Counted from the first letter of the stretch, positions 46,306 to 56,541 are shown. The stretch is DNA of 64,000 nucleotides from Undibacterium sp. Jales W-56 (GCF_025548535.1 NZ_JAJLQW010000003.1:496001-560000); one strand, 5' to 3'. Notes: a model not told the origin generated them from the sequence alone. Numbers and translations are program-made.

Positions 46306-47588
46306 GCGGCACCGCCGATGGTCTCAATCTCGCGGCCGCGTTCGAAGAAGTAGCATAAGCGTTTGCGCGGTGACAAATAGTCGTAGGCTGCCTTGGGCAA
46401 TTGCAAGGGTTTCAGGCTGCGGTGGATGCCCAGACTTTGTTCGTGTTCCAGGTTGATGACCAGCGCATCGTCGCGCGGCACCTCGGGATTGTGGATCATG
46501 ACGCGAGGTTTGATCGGGCGGGAAGAATTGACCGACACTACCAGCGCATACCGTTCGTCGGTGAGCTGCACCACCGATCCCGGCGGGTAAATTCCCATCA
46601 TGCGGATAAACGCCGTCATGGTCGGTGCATGGAATTGGGTTTTATAGTGGGTGAACAATTGGGACAAAGCTTCATGTGGTGTGATCGCCAGCGCCGGATT
46701 GCCGGGGTTGCATAAATTATCGTATTGATTGACCAGCGACACAATTCTGGCGAGCGGCGATATTTTGTCCGCGAAGATATGCGTCGGGTAACCGGAACCA
46801 TCGATGTGCTCATGATGTTGCGCGATCAGCAGGGTCGCATTCGGCGACAAACCGAGTTTGCGCGCCAGCGTCACGCCATGCATCACATGACTTTGATACA
46901 GCTGCCGCTCGGCATGCGTGAAATGATCCTCCAGCCAGCGCAAGCGGTCAGGTAATTCCATCTTGCCGATATCGTGCAGTAAAGCCCCGATACCGAGTTC
47001 CAGCATATCGATCTTGCTCAGCTCCATCGCCTTGCCCAGCAGCAGCGAGATGACGGTCACATTGATCGAGTGCAGCGAGGTACGTTCGCCGGCTTTTTCG
47101 GACAGCAGGCGGATCGCCGCCTCGTCTTCGCCCAGCATGTCGGCCAAAAAGCCGCGTATCAAATTCTCGGCTTGCTCGCGCGCGACTTGCGGTTGCGCAT
47201 GCACCATCTCGGTCACATGTTTGAAGGTTTGTGAGGCCTGGCTGAATTGGCGTTCGCAGGCCAGCAAACTGGCTTGCTGGTTCGCCAGCATTTCGCGATG
47301 CTTGCGCGCCTCGACGGTTTTCGGCGATTCGGCCAGGCGTGCCGTTGCAGCGGTCGATGCGCTATCCGGCGCGGCACTGGCTGCTGCGCCGGGATCTGGC
47401 GAGCTTTTGTCCGGCGCATAGCGTATGCGTTCCAGACCCAGAGAATGTATGGTCGCAATCTGATCCTGATTGCGAATTTCAAAGCTGTTTACCGGAAAAG
47501 GATGGTCCATCCAACCCATATCGAGATAAATAAACATCCCTATCCGGAGCTGCGAAATATCGATAAATTGTGTGTAGATGTCAGTCAT
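46302..47588 (-). CDS. HD-GYP c-di-GMP phosphodiesterase with DUF3391
   Basis: This 428-residue protein starts at ATG 47588 (MTDIYTQF); an upstream in-frame ATG at 47633 adds 15 residues. The N-terminal DUF3391-like segment is IDISQLRIGMFIYLDMGW. The HD domain has HDIGKMELP, then HVMHG, then the HHEHIDGSGYP signature of HD-GYP. It should hydrolyse c-di-GMP to pGpG or GMP. Coupled by a four-base overlap to the GGDEF-EAL gene. Confidence 0.92.
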   Translation of the reverse strand: MTDIYTQFIDISQLRIGMFIYLDMGWMDHPFPVNSFEIRNQDQIATIHSLGLERIRYAPDKSSPDPGAAASAAPDSASTAATARLAESPKTVEARKHREMLANQQASLLACERQFSQASQTFKHVTEMVHAQPQVAREQAENLIRGFLADMLGEDEAAIRLLSEKAGERTSLHSINVTVISLLLGKAMELSKIDMLELGIGALLHDIGKMELPDRLRWLEDHFTHAERQLYQSHVMHGVTLARKLGLSPNATLLIAQHHEHIDGSGYPTHIFADKISPLARIVSLVNQYDNLCNPGNPALAITPHEALSQLFTHYKTQFHAPTMTAFIRMMGIYPPGSVVQLTDERYALVVSVNSSRPIKPRVMIHNPEVPRDDALVINLEHEQSLGIHRSLKPLQLPKAAYDYLSPRKRLCYFFERGREIETIGGAA

Positions 47589-47912
47589 GGAGCTCGCCGC
47601 TGAATGCCTTGATTCAAGAGCTGTTTTGGACAAGTTGTACTATTAACACGGCACTTCTGAAAAATCCATCTATTTCAACGTTTCAGTCGGGAAATAATGA
47701 GAAAGCAAACGACGCTGCACCCGAATGCGGTTGGTAGCCCGAATTGAAAAAGTCATTTGAGTTTTTTTTGAAAACGGTCGCCTAATGTTTATGCGAGTTT
47801 TCAGATGATTTTGGCCGGTAAGGCGCGTGGAGATTGCGGGCAGGCTAAGCCATTTAATAATTCAATGCGTATCTGAACGCAGCATCATCGTCTCGCTGCT
47901 GTTGACTTTCGT
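47589..47912. other. Intergenic region, no feature supported
   Basis: A 324-bp spacer that contains the promoter of the c-di-GMP pair. No coding frame or strong hairpin is visible. Confidence 0.4.
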
Positions 47913-48203
47913 TCAGCTGCGCGACTGTGCCAGCCGGTGGGTGAGCACCTGTTCACACAATTTGAACAGCAAATAAAAAACCATCGCCGCCGCTGCACTC
48001 AGACACAACTCGATGAATTGCCGTAATCCGCCGTCGATCAGACCCATCCAGCCATTGCTGACGATATAGTCGGCATTGAGCGTAACGACGCGCGCCAGAT
48101 CCAGCGTCAAAATACCAAACAGTAAAAAGCTGACGGTCATCAGGATGAAGGTGAGCAGCGCGTGGCGACTTAGCCAGAGATAGAGTGTGCTGTGAGTGCT
48201 CAT
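47913..48203 (-). CDS. Small two-helix membrane protein, unknown
   Basis: This 96-residue protein has two hydrophobic helices (about 15-37 and 63-82) separated by a short polar loop (NADYIVSNGWMG) and a basic C-terminus. I do not recognise a family. The start at 48203 is preceded by a purine-rich ATTCC/GGAGATTCC-type stretch on the minus strand. It may be an inner-membrane accessory protein. No linked gene. Confidence 0.6.
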   Translation of the reverse strand: MSTHSTLYLWLSRHALLTFILMTVSFLLFGILTLDLARVVTLNADYIVSNGWMGLIDGGLRQFIELCLSAAAAMVFYLLFKLCEQVLTHRLAQSRS

Positions 48204-48313
48204 GGAATCTCCGATGTTGAGTTTTTTTGTTGCGCTGGGGCGGTTTTATCGGATTGTAGCGCTTTGGGTTGCTGAGGTTAGGGAGAATGTGCGGGCGTTG
48301 TTTGGGATTTCCT

Positions 48314-48337
48314 CCCTCTCCCGCGTGCGGGAGAGGG
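48314..48337. repeat. REP-like perfect hairpin
   Basis: CCCTCTCCCGC (48314-48324) and GCGGGAGAGGG (48327-48337) form an 11-bp perfect stem with a two-base loop. It is followed by gaccgagggtgaggg, a sequence type dispersed in many proteobacterial genomes. Confidence 0.7.
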
Positions 48338-48463
48338 ACCGAGGGTGAGGGCGGTCGATGATCCGAAGTCTAAGGAATATAGCCAGAGCATTGTTTGATC
48401 CCCAGCGCTCTCGCATACCATTTTGATGGTAGGGAAATGAGGACTTATTGAACGCCAGCAATC

Positions 48464-48480
48464 GGTGCGCATGGCGCACC
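48464..48480. repeat. Short palindromic repeat
   Basis: GGTGCGC-ATG-GCGCACC is a perfect 7-bp stem with three-base loop, embedded in an intergenic stretch (48204-48567) that holds only this and the REP-like hairpin. Confidence 0.55.
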
Positions 48481-48567
48481 CTACAAAGCTATGAAATATG
48501 CACGCTACGCTTGTTATTTCATTACCTTACGAAAGTAAAAATGCTCAAGCTGTGCTTGATACGAATG

Positions 48568-49266
48568 CTAATAGGCTCTCTTCCCCAATTGATCCAAAAC
48601 GATATGCTTATCAAAACTGGTTGGGTGCCAAAGGTGTACCTCGCGCTTATTTGGTCGAACAGAGCTAGCAAGAGTCACGTTTACTGCGATTGAGCCAACT
48701 ATATACATCCATTGAGCAGATACGAATTCACCCTTTTGAATGTAAGTCACTTGTGAAATGGCAGCTTGCTTTTTAATATTCTGATTTTTTACGACGAGAA
48801 AAGATAAATAAACATTGGGATGCGCATAATCATTCAAAATGCAATTTGCAAATTCTTGGCTATCTAACGGGATCTCATTCTCAATAATTAGGCATCCAAA
48901 TAGCTTTAGAAAATAGAGATGAACTCCGAGCATTCCTTTACGCAATCCATCGTTAAAAACAGGGCGTAATCTGATTCTTTCGCCAACGTCAATTTTGGGA
49001 CTACGCACTAACAAATAATTGGATAATTTTTCCCAAGCTTTATCATGCTTTTGAGTCCGGGCATTATTGCAACCAGAACACAAGCTTTTCTCAAATTTAA
49101 GCTTCTCGGATTTGATACCCGCAATTCGTTCATGTTTTTCATCATCGATACGACGAAATAAAGGATGACCGTTATCAATCTTACCAAACATAGCTTTTAT
49201 GTTGGATGCTTTGATCATATGTTCGGCGGAATCAGCTAAATCGCCACAAATCCAACAATTCTTCAT
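48568..49266 (-). CDS. HNH-type nuclease-like protein, AT-rich gene
   Basis: This 232-residue protein starts at ATG 49266; an alternative ATG at 49299 lies inside the metH 3' end. Cys4-x2-Cys7 and Cys63-x2-Cys66 form a treble-clef pair; Glu15-His16 (SAEH) and CSGCNNARTQKHD match the layout of HNH endonucleases of the CxxC-EH-CxxCN type. The C-terminal half (about 100-232) is unassigned. Base composition is clearly more AT-rich than both neighbours and codons differ, which suggests acquisition by transfer. It follows metH by 11 bp on the same strand without a clear ribosome site. It could be a defence nuclease or a mobile-element remnant. Confidence 0.7.
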   Translation of the reverse strand: MKNCWICGDLADSAEHMIKASNIKAMFGKIDNGHPLFRRIDDEKHERIAGIKSEKLKFEKSLCSGCNNARTQKHDKAWEKLSNYLLVRSPKIDVGERIRLRPVFNDGLRKGMLGVHLYFLKLFGCLIIENEIPLDSQEFANCILNDYAHPNVYLSFLVVKNQNIKKQAAISQVTYIQKGEFVSAQWMYIVGSIAVNVTLASSVRPNKREVHLWHPTSFDKHIVLDQLGKRAY

Positions 49267-49277
49267 GAATATAGCAA

Positions 49278-52200
49278 TCACAAATTCGGCGCCAACCACC
49301 GCTCAACTTCATCCTTGGCCACCCCACGCCGTGCCGCCATATCCACCACCTGATCATCCGCAATTTTTCCGACGCTAAAATACTTGGACTCAGGATGCGC
49401 GAAGTAGAAACCCGATACTGCCGCGCCCGGTATCATGGCCCATGATTCGGTGATGTACATATCGATTTCTTCGCATTGCATTTGCCGGAACATGTCGGTC
49501 TTGACCGTATGTTCCGGGCAGGCCGGGTAGCCGGGGGCGGGGCGTATGCCTTTGTAGGATTCCTTGATCAATTCTTCGTTGCTGAGCGCTTCATCCGCGG
49601 CATAGCCCCACAGGTCTTTGCGGATGCGTTCGTGCAGGTATTCGGCGAAGGCTTCGGCCAGCCGGTCGGCCAGCGATTTGAGCATGATGCTGCTGTAGTC
49701 GTCGTGCGCATCTTCGAAGCGTTTTTCGTGCTTTTCTATGCCCAGACCGGCGGTCACGGCGAACATGCCGATGTAATCAGCGATGCCGCTGTCTTTCGGC
49801 GCGATGAAGTCGCTCAGGCATTGGTTCGGTCTTTGCACACCGTCGATGACAGGTTTCTCGGTTTGCTGGCGTGTGCCGTAGTAGGTGAAGGCGACTTCGC
49901 TGCGGCTGTCGTCGGTGTAGATCTCGATGTCGTCATGGTTGACGGTATTCGCCGGTAACAGCGAGACCACGCCGTTCGCGGTCAGCCAGCGGCCTTCGAT
50001 GATTTTTTTCAGCATCGCCTGGCCTTCTTCAAATACTTTGCTGGCGGCCTCGCCGACCACTTCATCAGTCAAAATCGCGGGGAAGGGACCGGCCAGATCC
50101 CAGGTCTGGAAGAATGGGCTCCAGTCGATGTAGTGCGCGATGGTTGCCAGGTCGACGTTTTTAAAGACGCGGCGGCCGATGAATTTCGGTTTGACCGGCG
50201 TATTTTTTCCGCTGAAATCGACGCGCATTTTGTTGGCGCGTGCTTGCGCCAGCGTCACCATAGGCACGGCTTTTTTATTCGCATGCTGGGTTCGGATGCG
50301 GTCGTAGTCGGTCGCCAGCTCATCGATATATTGCTCGCGGCTCTCTGGGGTCAGCAGCGATTGCGCGACCGATACCGAGCGCGAGGCGTCGGCGACGTAG
50401 ACCACCGGACCTTCGTAATTCGGCGCAATCTTGACCGCGGTATGGGCGCGGCTGGTGGTCGCGCCGCCGATCAGCAGCGGAATCTTCAGCATGCGGAAAT
50501 GCGGGTCGCGCTGCATTTCTTTGGCGACGTAGGCCATCTCTTCCAGCGACGGTGTGATCAGGCCGGACAGGCCGATGATGTCGGCATTCTCGGCTTTGGC
50601 TTTCGCCAGAATTTCGGAGCAGGGCACCATCACGCCCATGTTGACGACTTCAAAATTATTACATTGCAGGACCACGGTGACGATGTTTTTACCGATGTCG
50701 TGCACGTCGCCTTTGACGGTGGCGATGACGATCTTGCCTTTGGGTTTATTGTCGCCGCTGAGACGTTTTTCTTCTTCGATATACGGTACCAGGTGGGCAA
50801 CGGCCTGCTTCATGACGCGCGCTGATTTGACGACTTGCGGCAAGAACATTTTGCCTTGGCCGAACAGGTCGCCGACGATATTCATGCCGGCCATCAGCGG
50901 ACCTTCGATCACATGGATCGGACGACCGCCGCTGCGCAATACCTGCAGGCGGGCTTCTTCGGTGTCTTCGACGATCCAGTTGGTGATGCCGTGCACCATC
51001 GCATGCGACAGGCGTTTTTCTACCGATTCATTGCGCCATTCCAAAGTCGCTTCTTCGCGCTTGCCACCGGCTTTGAGCGTGGCGGCGAATTCGATCATGC
51101 GCTCGGTGGCGTCTTCTCGGCGGTTCAAGACCACGTCTTCCACGCGTTCGCGCAATTCGGCATCGAGTTCGCTGTACACGCCGACCATGCCGGCGTTGAC
51201 GATACCCATGGTCATGCCGGCCTGGATCGCGTGGTACAGGAAGACGGTGTGAATCGCTTCGCGCGCAGGATCGTTGCCGCGGAAGGAGAAGCTGACGTTC
51301 GATACGCCGCCGCTGATTTTTGCGCCGGGCAGATGTTGATGGATCCAGCGCGTCGCTTCGATGAAATCGACCGCGTAGTTATTGTGTTCTTCGATGCCGG
51401 TGGCGACCGCAAAAATATTCGGGTCGAAGATGATGTCGTAAGGATCGAACGCGCATTCATGCACCAGCAAATTATAGGCGCGCTGGCAGATTTCTATCTT
51501 GCGTTCGTAGGTGTCGGCCTGGCCTTTTTCATCGAAGGCCATGACGATGACCGCAGCGCCGTAACGCTTGCAGAGTTTGGCCTGTTGGATAAACTGTGCT
51601 TCGCCTTCTTTCATCGAAATCGAGTTGACGATGGCTTTGCCTTGCACGCATTTCAAGCCCGCTTCGATCACGCTCCATTTGGAAGAGTCGATCATGATAG
51701 GCACGCGGGCGATATCGGGTTCCGAGGCGATCAGGTTCAGGAAGCGCGTCATCGCGGCCAATGAATCCAGCATCGCTTCATCCATATTGATGTCGATGAC
51801 TTGCGCACCGTTTTCGACTTGCTGACGCGCGACTGCCAGGGCCTCGTCGTATTGCTCGTTCAGGATCAGGCGGGCAAAGGCTTTGGAGCCGGTGACGTTG
51901 GTGCGTTCGCCGACATTCACGAACAAGGAGCTGTCGTCAATCGTGAAAGGCTCCAGGCCGGACAGGCGCATCGCCGGTGCCACTGTCGGCACCACGCGTG
52001 GCGTCTGGGTTTGCAAGATATCGGCAATCGCCTTGATATGCGCCGGCGTGGTGCCGCAGCAGCCGCCGGCGATATTGATGAAGCCGGCCTCGGCAAATTC
52101 CTTGAGCAAGGCCGAGGTATCGGCAGGCAATTCATCGAAGCCGGTGTCGCTCATGGGATTAGGCAAGCCGGCATTCGGATAGATGCAGACGAAGGTATCT

Positions 52201-53027
52201 GCGATCTTCGACAATTCTTCGGCATACGGACGCATCAAGGCGGCACCGAGTGCGCAGTTGAGGCCGACGGTCAGGGGTTTGGCATGACGCACCGAATTCC
52301 AGAAGGCAGGCACGGTCTGGCCGGACAGGATACGACCGGACGCATCGGTGACCGTGCCGGAAATCATGATCGGCAAGCGCGTTCCGGTTGCTTCAAAATA
52401 CTGATCGATCGCGAATAACGCCGCTTTGCAATTGAGCGTGTCGAAAATCGTTTCGACCAGCAGCACATCGGCACCGCCCTCGACCAGGCCACGGGTCTGC
52501 TCATGGTAAGCCGCGACCAGTTGATCGAAAGTGACGTTACGTGCCGCCGGATCGTTGACATCGGGCGAAATCGAGGCGGTCTTCGGTGTCGGTCCCAGTG
52601 CGCCGGCCACATAGCGCGGCTTGGCGGCGGTCGAATATTTATCGCAGGCGGCGCGCGCAATTCTGGCCGAGGCGAGGTTCATCTCATACGCCAGATGCGC
52701 CATGTGGTAATCGTCCTGCGCTACGGTGGTGGCGCCGAAGGTATTGGTTTCGATCAGGTCGGCACCGGCGGCCAGATATTGCTCATGAATCTCTTGAATT
52801 ACCTGCGGCTGCGTCAATGACAGCAATTCGTTATTGCCTTTGACGAACAGTTCGCGCACACCTTCGGGACCGGTAAAATTCTTGAAGCGTTCGCCGCGAT
52901 AATCTTCTTCGCTGAGTTTATAACGCTGGATCATGGTACCCATCGCGCCATCGAGGATCAGGATGCGTTGTTGCAACAGCTCGCGCAGGCGGGTTTCGGT
53001 GGCGGAAACGGCAGGGGTGGTGGTCAT
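49278..53027 (-). CDS. metH: Cobalamin-dependent methionine synthase
   Basis: This 1249-residue enzyme methylates homocysteine to methionine with methyl-tetrahydrofolate and B12. The homocysteine domain (about 1-330) has the Zn-binding Cys in NCALG and GGCCGTTP. The pterin domain (about 345-620) contains [11 protein letters not shown]. The B12 module (about 640-880) has [10 protein letters not shown] with the cobalt-ligand His and SGLITPS. The AdoMet activation domain (about 900-1249) ends with [14 protein letters not shown] chose ATG 53027, 13 codons inside the longest frame. A terminator-like hairpin lies in its leader. Confidence 0.95.
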   Translation of the reverse strand: MTTTPAVSATETRLRELLQQRILILDGAMGTMIQRYKLSEEDYRGERFKNFTGPEGVRELFVKGNNELLSLTQPQVIQEIHEQYLAAGADLIETNTFGATTVAQDDYHMAHLAYEMNLASARIARAACDKYSTAAKPRYVAGALGPTPKTASISPDVNDPAARNVTFDQLVAAYHEQTRGLVEGGADVLLVETIFDTLNCKAALFAIDQYFEATGTRLPIMISGTVTDASGRILSGQTVPAFWNSVRHAKPLTVGLNCALGAALMRPYAEELSKIADTFVCIYPNAGLPNPMSDTGFDELPADTSALLKEFAEAGFINIAGGCCGTTPAHIKAIADILQTQTPRVVPTVAPAMRLSGLEPFTIDDSSLFVNVGERTNVTGSKAFARLILNEQYDEALAVARQQVENGAQVIDINMDEAMLDSLAAMTRFLNLIASEPDIARVPIMIDSSKWSVIEAGLKCVQGKAIVNSISMKEGEAQFIQQAKLCKRYGAAVIVMAFDEKGQADTYERKIEICQRAYNLLVHECAFDPYDIIFDPNIFAVATGIEEHNNYAVDFIEATRWIHQHLPGAKISGGVSNVSFSFRGNDPAREAIHTVFLYHAIQAGMTMGIVNAGMVGVYSELDAELRERVEDVVLNRREDATERMIEFAATLKAGGKREEATLEWRNESVEKRLSHAMVHGITNWIVEDTEEARLQVLRSGGRPIHVIEGPLMAGMNIVGDLFGQGKMFLPQVVKSARVMKQAVAHLVPYIEEEKRLSGDNKPKGKIVIATVKGDVHDIGKNIVTVVLQCNNFEVVNMGVMVPCSEILAKAKAENADIIGLSGLITPSLEEMAYVAKEMQRDPHFRMLKIPLLIGGATTSRAHTAVKIAPNYEGPVVYVADASRSVSVAQSLLTPESREQYIDELATDYDRIRTQHANKKAVPMVTLAQARANKMRVDFSGKNTPVKPKFIGRRVFKNVDLATIAHYIDWSPFFQTWDLAGPFPAILTDEVVGEAASKVFEEGQAMLKKIIEGRWLTANGVVSLLPANTVNHDDIEIYTDDSRSEVAFTYYGTRQQTEKPVIDGVQRPNQCLSDFIAPKDSGIADYIGMFAVTAGLGIEKHEKRFEDAHDDYSSIMLKSLADRLAEAFAEYLHERIRKDLWGYAADEALSNEELIKESYKGIRPAPGYPACPEHTVKTDMFRQMQCEEIDMYITESWAMIPGAAVSGFYFAHPESKYFSVGKIADDQVVDMAARRGVAKDEVERWLAPNL

Positions 53028-53160
53028 GATGATTACTCGCAAAAACGAAAAACCCGATCGGCTCATGCATGCTGGCGGATCGGGCGACGTCCTTTTAGCA
53101 GCACTTATTACGCGCCCGCAATCTGAATCTCAAATCGGCGCTGTCGAAGCGGGATTATAC
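53028..53160 (-). promoter_or_regulatory. metH leader with terminator-like hairpin
   Basis: On the minus strand a -10-like TATAAT sits at 53153-53158. Further down, CCCGATC (53084-53078) and GATCGGG (53059-53053) form a stem, followed by TTTTTCGTTTTT (53052-53041) and then the metH start 14 bp later. A terminator this close to a start codon is typical of attenuation or a riboswitch expression platform. I looked for the SAH and SAM riboswitch cores and could not match them confidently. Confidence 0.5.
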
Positions 53161-53339
53161 CAGTTTGCCCACCGTTTCTGCCGTGCCGGGCGCGTTACCA
53201 GGAGGTCAAGTTTGCTCTTGATGTTCGCTTGATAAGCTTAATGCATATTTGTTTATACGGATACGTTCAGTGAGTAGTCAAAAAACAATAAAAAAGGGCA
53301 TGCTATCAACCTCGATCACATGCCCAAAAGGGAACTAAA

Positions 53340-53541
53340 TAGGATTTATGCAAAACAGAGAGCCGCTTGCTACCATGTATATTGAACCCGCAGGCTGGCT
53401 GCGGCTTTCAGAGGCATTGTGTGCCAACAGGCGCACCCAGCTTGCGGGTTCGTTTTGATATTCACACGCCATCGAACCCGTTCCTTTTGCGTTTTCTCTG
53501 TGTCTCGTTGGTGAGAGGTGTTAATTTCTGCGTAAGTCCTG
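53340..53541 (+). mobile_element. MITE-like element, copy D
   Basis: The left end is TAGGATTTATGCAAAA (53340) and the right end TGCGTAAGTCCTG (53529-53541). The core 53386-53449 has ACCCGC/GCGGGT tips and the common orientation. CTAAA occurs on both flanks (53335-53339 and 53542-53546), a possible 5-bp target duplication. It ends 17 bp before the terC stop codon, so the terC transcript (minus strand) may read into it. Confidence 0.8.
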
Positions 53542-53558
53542 CTAAAGAAAAACTAAAC

Positions 53559-54512
53559 TTATTTTTTCTGGCGCGTTGCGATCAGACTCGCGATGACAGC
53601 GCTAAGCAGGATGCTGCCGATAACTGCCAGCGATACGGCGGTCGGGATATGCATCCATTCGACGATCAGCATTTTGATGCCGACGAACATCAGCACCAGG
53701 GCCAGGCCGAATTTGAGCAAATGGAAGCGGTTCGCCATATCTGCCAGCAAGAAGTACAGCGCACGCAATCCCATGATGGCGAAGATATTCGAGGTAAACA
53801 CGATGAAGGGATCGGTCGTCACGGCAAAGATTGCCGGAATCGAATCGACCGCAAAAATCACGTCGGATAGTTCGATCAAAATTAATACCAGCAGCAGCGG
53901 TGTATAGATACGCTTGCCGTGCTCCATGACGCTGAATTTTTCGCCATGAAATTCTTTGCTGAACGGCAGCCATTTTTTTGCAAAGCGTAAAACCGGATTA
54001 GCGTCGAGATCTGGTTCTTTCTCGGCTGCGACCAGCATACGAAAACCTGTAATCAACAAGAAGATGCCGAACAGATACAAGACCCAGGCGAATTGCGTTA
54101 CGACCCAGGTACCTGCCAATATCATCGCAATCCGCATGACAATCGCGCCCAGCACGCCGTACAGCAATACTTTACGCTGGTACTGCAAAGGTACCGAGAA
54201 ATGGCCAAAGATCAGTAAAAAGACGAATACATTATCGACAGACAGCGATTTTTCTATCACATAGCCGGCCAGGAATTCCATCGCTTTTGCATCCGCCACC
54301 GTGCGACCTGCGGTGTCGCTCAGATACTTCCACAGACCGAAATCGAACAGCAGGGCAAGGCTGACCCAGGTGCCGGACCAGATGGCGGCTTCTTTGATGC
54401 TGACTTTATGCGAACGTGAACCGCCCAGGGCGAACACATCGAGTGCCAGCATGCCGAGGACAAACGCAATGAAGACCGCCCACATCCAGGGCTGGGCGAT
54501 GCTGTGTAACAT
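53559..54512 (-). CDS. TerC/Alx-family membrane protein
   Basis: This 317-residue integral membrane protein has about 8-9 helices. The TerC core is visible in KSLSVDNVFVFLLIF (conserved Asp-Asn) and ELSDVIFAVDSIPAIFAVT (conserved Asp residues). The family includes Alx of E. coli, linked to Mn2+ homeostasis and pH. A role in Mn2+ or other divalent-metal efflux is likely. MITE-like copy D lies right after its stop. Confidence 0.9.
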   Translation of the reverse strand: MLHSIAQPWMWAVFIAFVLGMLALDVFALGGSRSHKVSIKEAAIWSGTWVSLALLFDFGLWKYLSDTAGRTVADAKAMEFLAGYVIEKSLSVDNVFVFLLIFGHFSVPLQYQRKVLLYGVLGAIVMRIAMILAGTWVVTQFAWVLYLFGIFLLITGFRMLVAAEKEPDLDANPVLRFAKKWLPFSKEFHGEKFSVMEHGKRIYTPLLLVLILIELSDVIFAVDSIPAIFAVTTDPFIVFTSNIFAIMGLRALYFLLADMANRFHLLKFGLALVLMFVGIKMLIVEWMHIPTAVSLAVIGSILLSAVIASLIATRQKK

Positions 54513-54540
54513 ACATAAATCCTATTATTTTTTATGAGAA

Positions 54541-54575
54541 GCCTGTGATTGCGCATTGAATCCTCAATCACAGGC
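54541..54575 (-). terminator. Hairpin between yccA-like and terC genes
   Basis: GCCTGTGATTG (54541-54551) and CAATCACAGGC (54565-54575) form a perfect 11-bp stem with a 13-base loop. No immediate T-run follows on the minus strand, so it may be a weak terminator or an mRNA-stabilising hairpin. Confidence 0.5.
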
Positions 54576-54594
54576 TCTGGTTTGCCAGCCTGAC

Positions 54595-55281
54595 TTATTC
54601 TTCGTTCACAAAACCCAGCAATTGCAACAGGCTCATGAACAAGTTAAAAATGGTGATGTACAAGCTGACTGTGGCCATGATGTAGTTGGTCTCGCCGCCG
54701 CGGATGATGTTGCTGGTTTCGAACAAAATCATGCCGGACATCAGCAGTACCATGACCGCGGAGATGGTTAACGAGAGCGCAGGGATCTGGAAGAAAATCG
54801 CACCCAGGCTCGCCACCAAGGCCACCAGCATACCGACCATCAGGAAACCGCCCATGAAGCTGAAATCCCGTTTGCTGACTAACACGTAAGCCGACAACGC
54901 CAGGAAAATCAGGCCGGTCAGACCCATTGCGCCCATCACGATGGCGCTGCCGCCTGGCATACCCAGATAATGGCTGATCACCGGACCGATGGTCAGGCCC
55001 ATGAAGCCGGTCAGGGCAAACACGAACAACAGGCCGAGTCCGCTGTTGCGGAATTTAGTGGTCAGGAACAGCAAGCCAAAGTAACCGACCAGAGTGATCA
55101 GAATGCCCGGGCCAGGCAAGACGAAGGCGACACTGGCGGCTGCGGTCAGTGCGCTGAATAACAGCGTCATCGCCAGCAACATATAGGTGTTGCGCAACAC
55201 TTTGTTGCCAGCACCGGCGCTGGTATCGATGTAATCGACGGTCTGCGCATTGCGCAAGGCGGAACGATCTAGAATTTTCAT
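54595..55281 (-). CDS. Bax inhibitor-1/YccA family membrane protein
   Basis: This 228-residue protein has seven hydrophobic helices and the BI-1 family character (GPVISHYLG, SLYITIFNLFMSLLQLLG near the end). YccA in E. coli is a modulator of the FtsH protease and protects SecY. A polar N-terminal extension (about 1-25) precedes the first helix. It is divergent from the nhaR-like gene with an AT-rich spacer. Confidence 0.92.
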   Translation of the reverse strand: MKILDRSALRNAQTVDYIDTSAGAGNKVLRNTYMLLAMTLLFSALTAAASVAFVLPGPGILITLVGYFGLLFLTTKFRNSGLGLLFVFALTGFMGLTIGPVISHYLGMPGGSAIVMGAMGLTGLIFLALSAYVLVSKRDFSFMGGFLMVGMLVALVASLGAIFFQIPALSLTISAVMVLLMSGMILFETSNIIRGGETNYIMATVSLYITIFNLFMSLLQLLGFVNEE

Positions 55282-55461
55282 ACTTTTCTCCTGAAATGTT
55301 GATGATCTGAAAGACAGCGATCAAACCTTCACCTTCTCAACAGAAGGTAGCAATAGTGTAGTGTCGATTAATGCACAATAAAAGTCGAATATAATTGATA
55401 AATTAATCGATTTATGCGATGTATTGATCGTTTCTGCTGATGAATAGGCGTTTTCTTCCCG

Positions 55462-56376
55462 ATGAGCAATCTCAATTACAAGCATTTGCACTATTTCTGG
55501 AGCGTCGCCAAGGCCGGCAGCATTGCGCGGGCCAGCGAGCAATTGCATCTGACGCCGCAAACCATCAGCGGCCAGATCAGTTTGTTCGAACAAGTGCAGG
55601 GTGAGCAGCTGTTCAAAAAACATGGCCGCAATCTGGAGCTGACCGAAGCCGGCCGGCTGGTCTTGGGTTATGCCGAAGAAATTTTTTCGCTGGGACAAGA
55701 GCTCGAAGAAGTGCTGCATCACCGGCCGACTGAACGGACGGTGCAATTGCGGGTGGGCGTGTCCGATGCCTTGCCAAAAGCCCTGGCCTATCGCTTGCTG
55801 GAACCGGCTTTAAAGCTGCCGCAGACTTTACGCATCAATTGCCGCGAAGGCAAACTCGACTCCTTGCTGGCAGATCTGGCCATGCACAAGATTGACGTGG
55901 TCATGTCCGACAGTCCTATGCCGCCCACGGTGAATGTGCGCGGCTTCAATCATTTGCTGGGCCAATGCGGTATCAGCTTCTTTGCAACCGCCGCCTTGCA
56001 GCAGCAATATCCGGCGGCTTTTCCGGCCTGCCTGGAAGGCGCGCCTTTGCTCTTGCCCGGTGAAGATGCCGCGTTGCGATCCAAGCTCATGCATTGGCTC
56101 GATGCGCAGCAACTGCATCCACGGATTGCCGGCGAATTTGACGATAGCGCCTTGATGAGTGCATTCGCTCAGGCGGGAGCGGGATTTTTTGCGGCACCAT
56201 CGGCGATCGCCGATATGCTGATGCGCCAGTATGAGCTGGTGCAGGTCGGGCAGACCGATGAGATTCAAGAACAGTTTTACGCGATCTCGGTGCAGAGAAA
56301 ACTCACGCATCCTGCGGTGCTGGCAATCAGCCGCGCGGCACAGCAGGATTTGTTTGGCAGCGCCAGGCTTGGGTGA
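55462..56376 (+). CDS. nhaR: LysR-type regulator NhaR
   Basis: This 304-residue LysR-family activator has its helix-turn-helix over about residues 5-64: LNYKHLHYFWSVAKAGSIARASEQLHLTPQTISGQI, very like NhaR, followed by a long coiled linker. The effector domain (about 92-300) is of NhaR type. NhaR activates nhaA in response to Na+ and also affects osmotic and biofilm genes. No nhaA is in the window. Confidence 0.88.
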   Translation: MSNLNYKHLHYFWSVAKAGSIARASEQLHLTPQTISGQISLFEQVQGEQLFKKHGRNLELTEAGRLVLGYAEEIFSLGQELEEVLHHRPTERTVQLRVGVSDALPKALAYRLLEPALKLPQTLRINCREGKLDSLLADLAMHKIDVVMSDSPMPPTVNVRGFNHLLGQCGISFFATAALQQQYPAAFPACLEGAPLLLPGEDAALRSKLMHWLDAQQLHPRIAGEFDDSALMSAFAQAGAGFFAAPSAIADMLMRQYELVQVGQTDEIQEQFYAISVQRKLTHPAVLAISRAAQQDLFGSARLG

Positions 56377-56541
56377 TGTTTCGAGCGAAAATCATCGCAA
56401 GAAATGCGTCACGATCTCGATTTGCCCAGCAACATTCGGTGCCGAGCCAGCGCTTCTCCATTCCATGACGTGGAGTTCGCGCTTGTAGCAGCTGAGGTAA
56501 CGTGAATTTGGCGTCATGGCTCTATGCAATCAAGCGGAAAT

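Noticed and set aside
53028-53160. SAH riboswitch before metH
   Set aside because: The conserved core sequences I remember for this class were not found in the leader; only the hairpin with T-run was retained.
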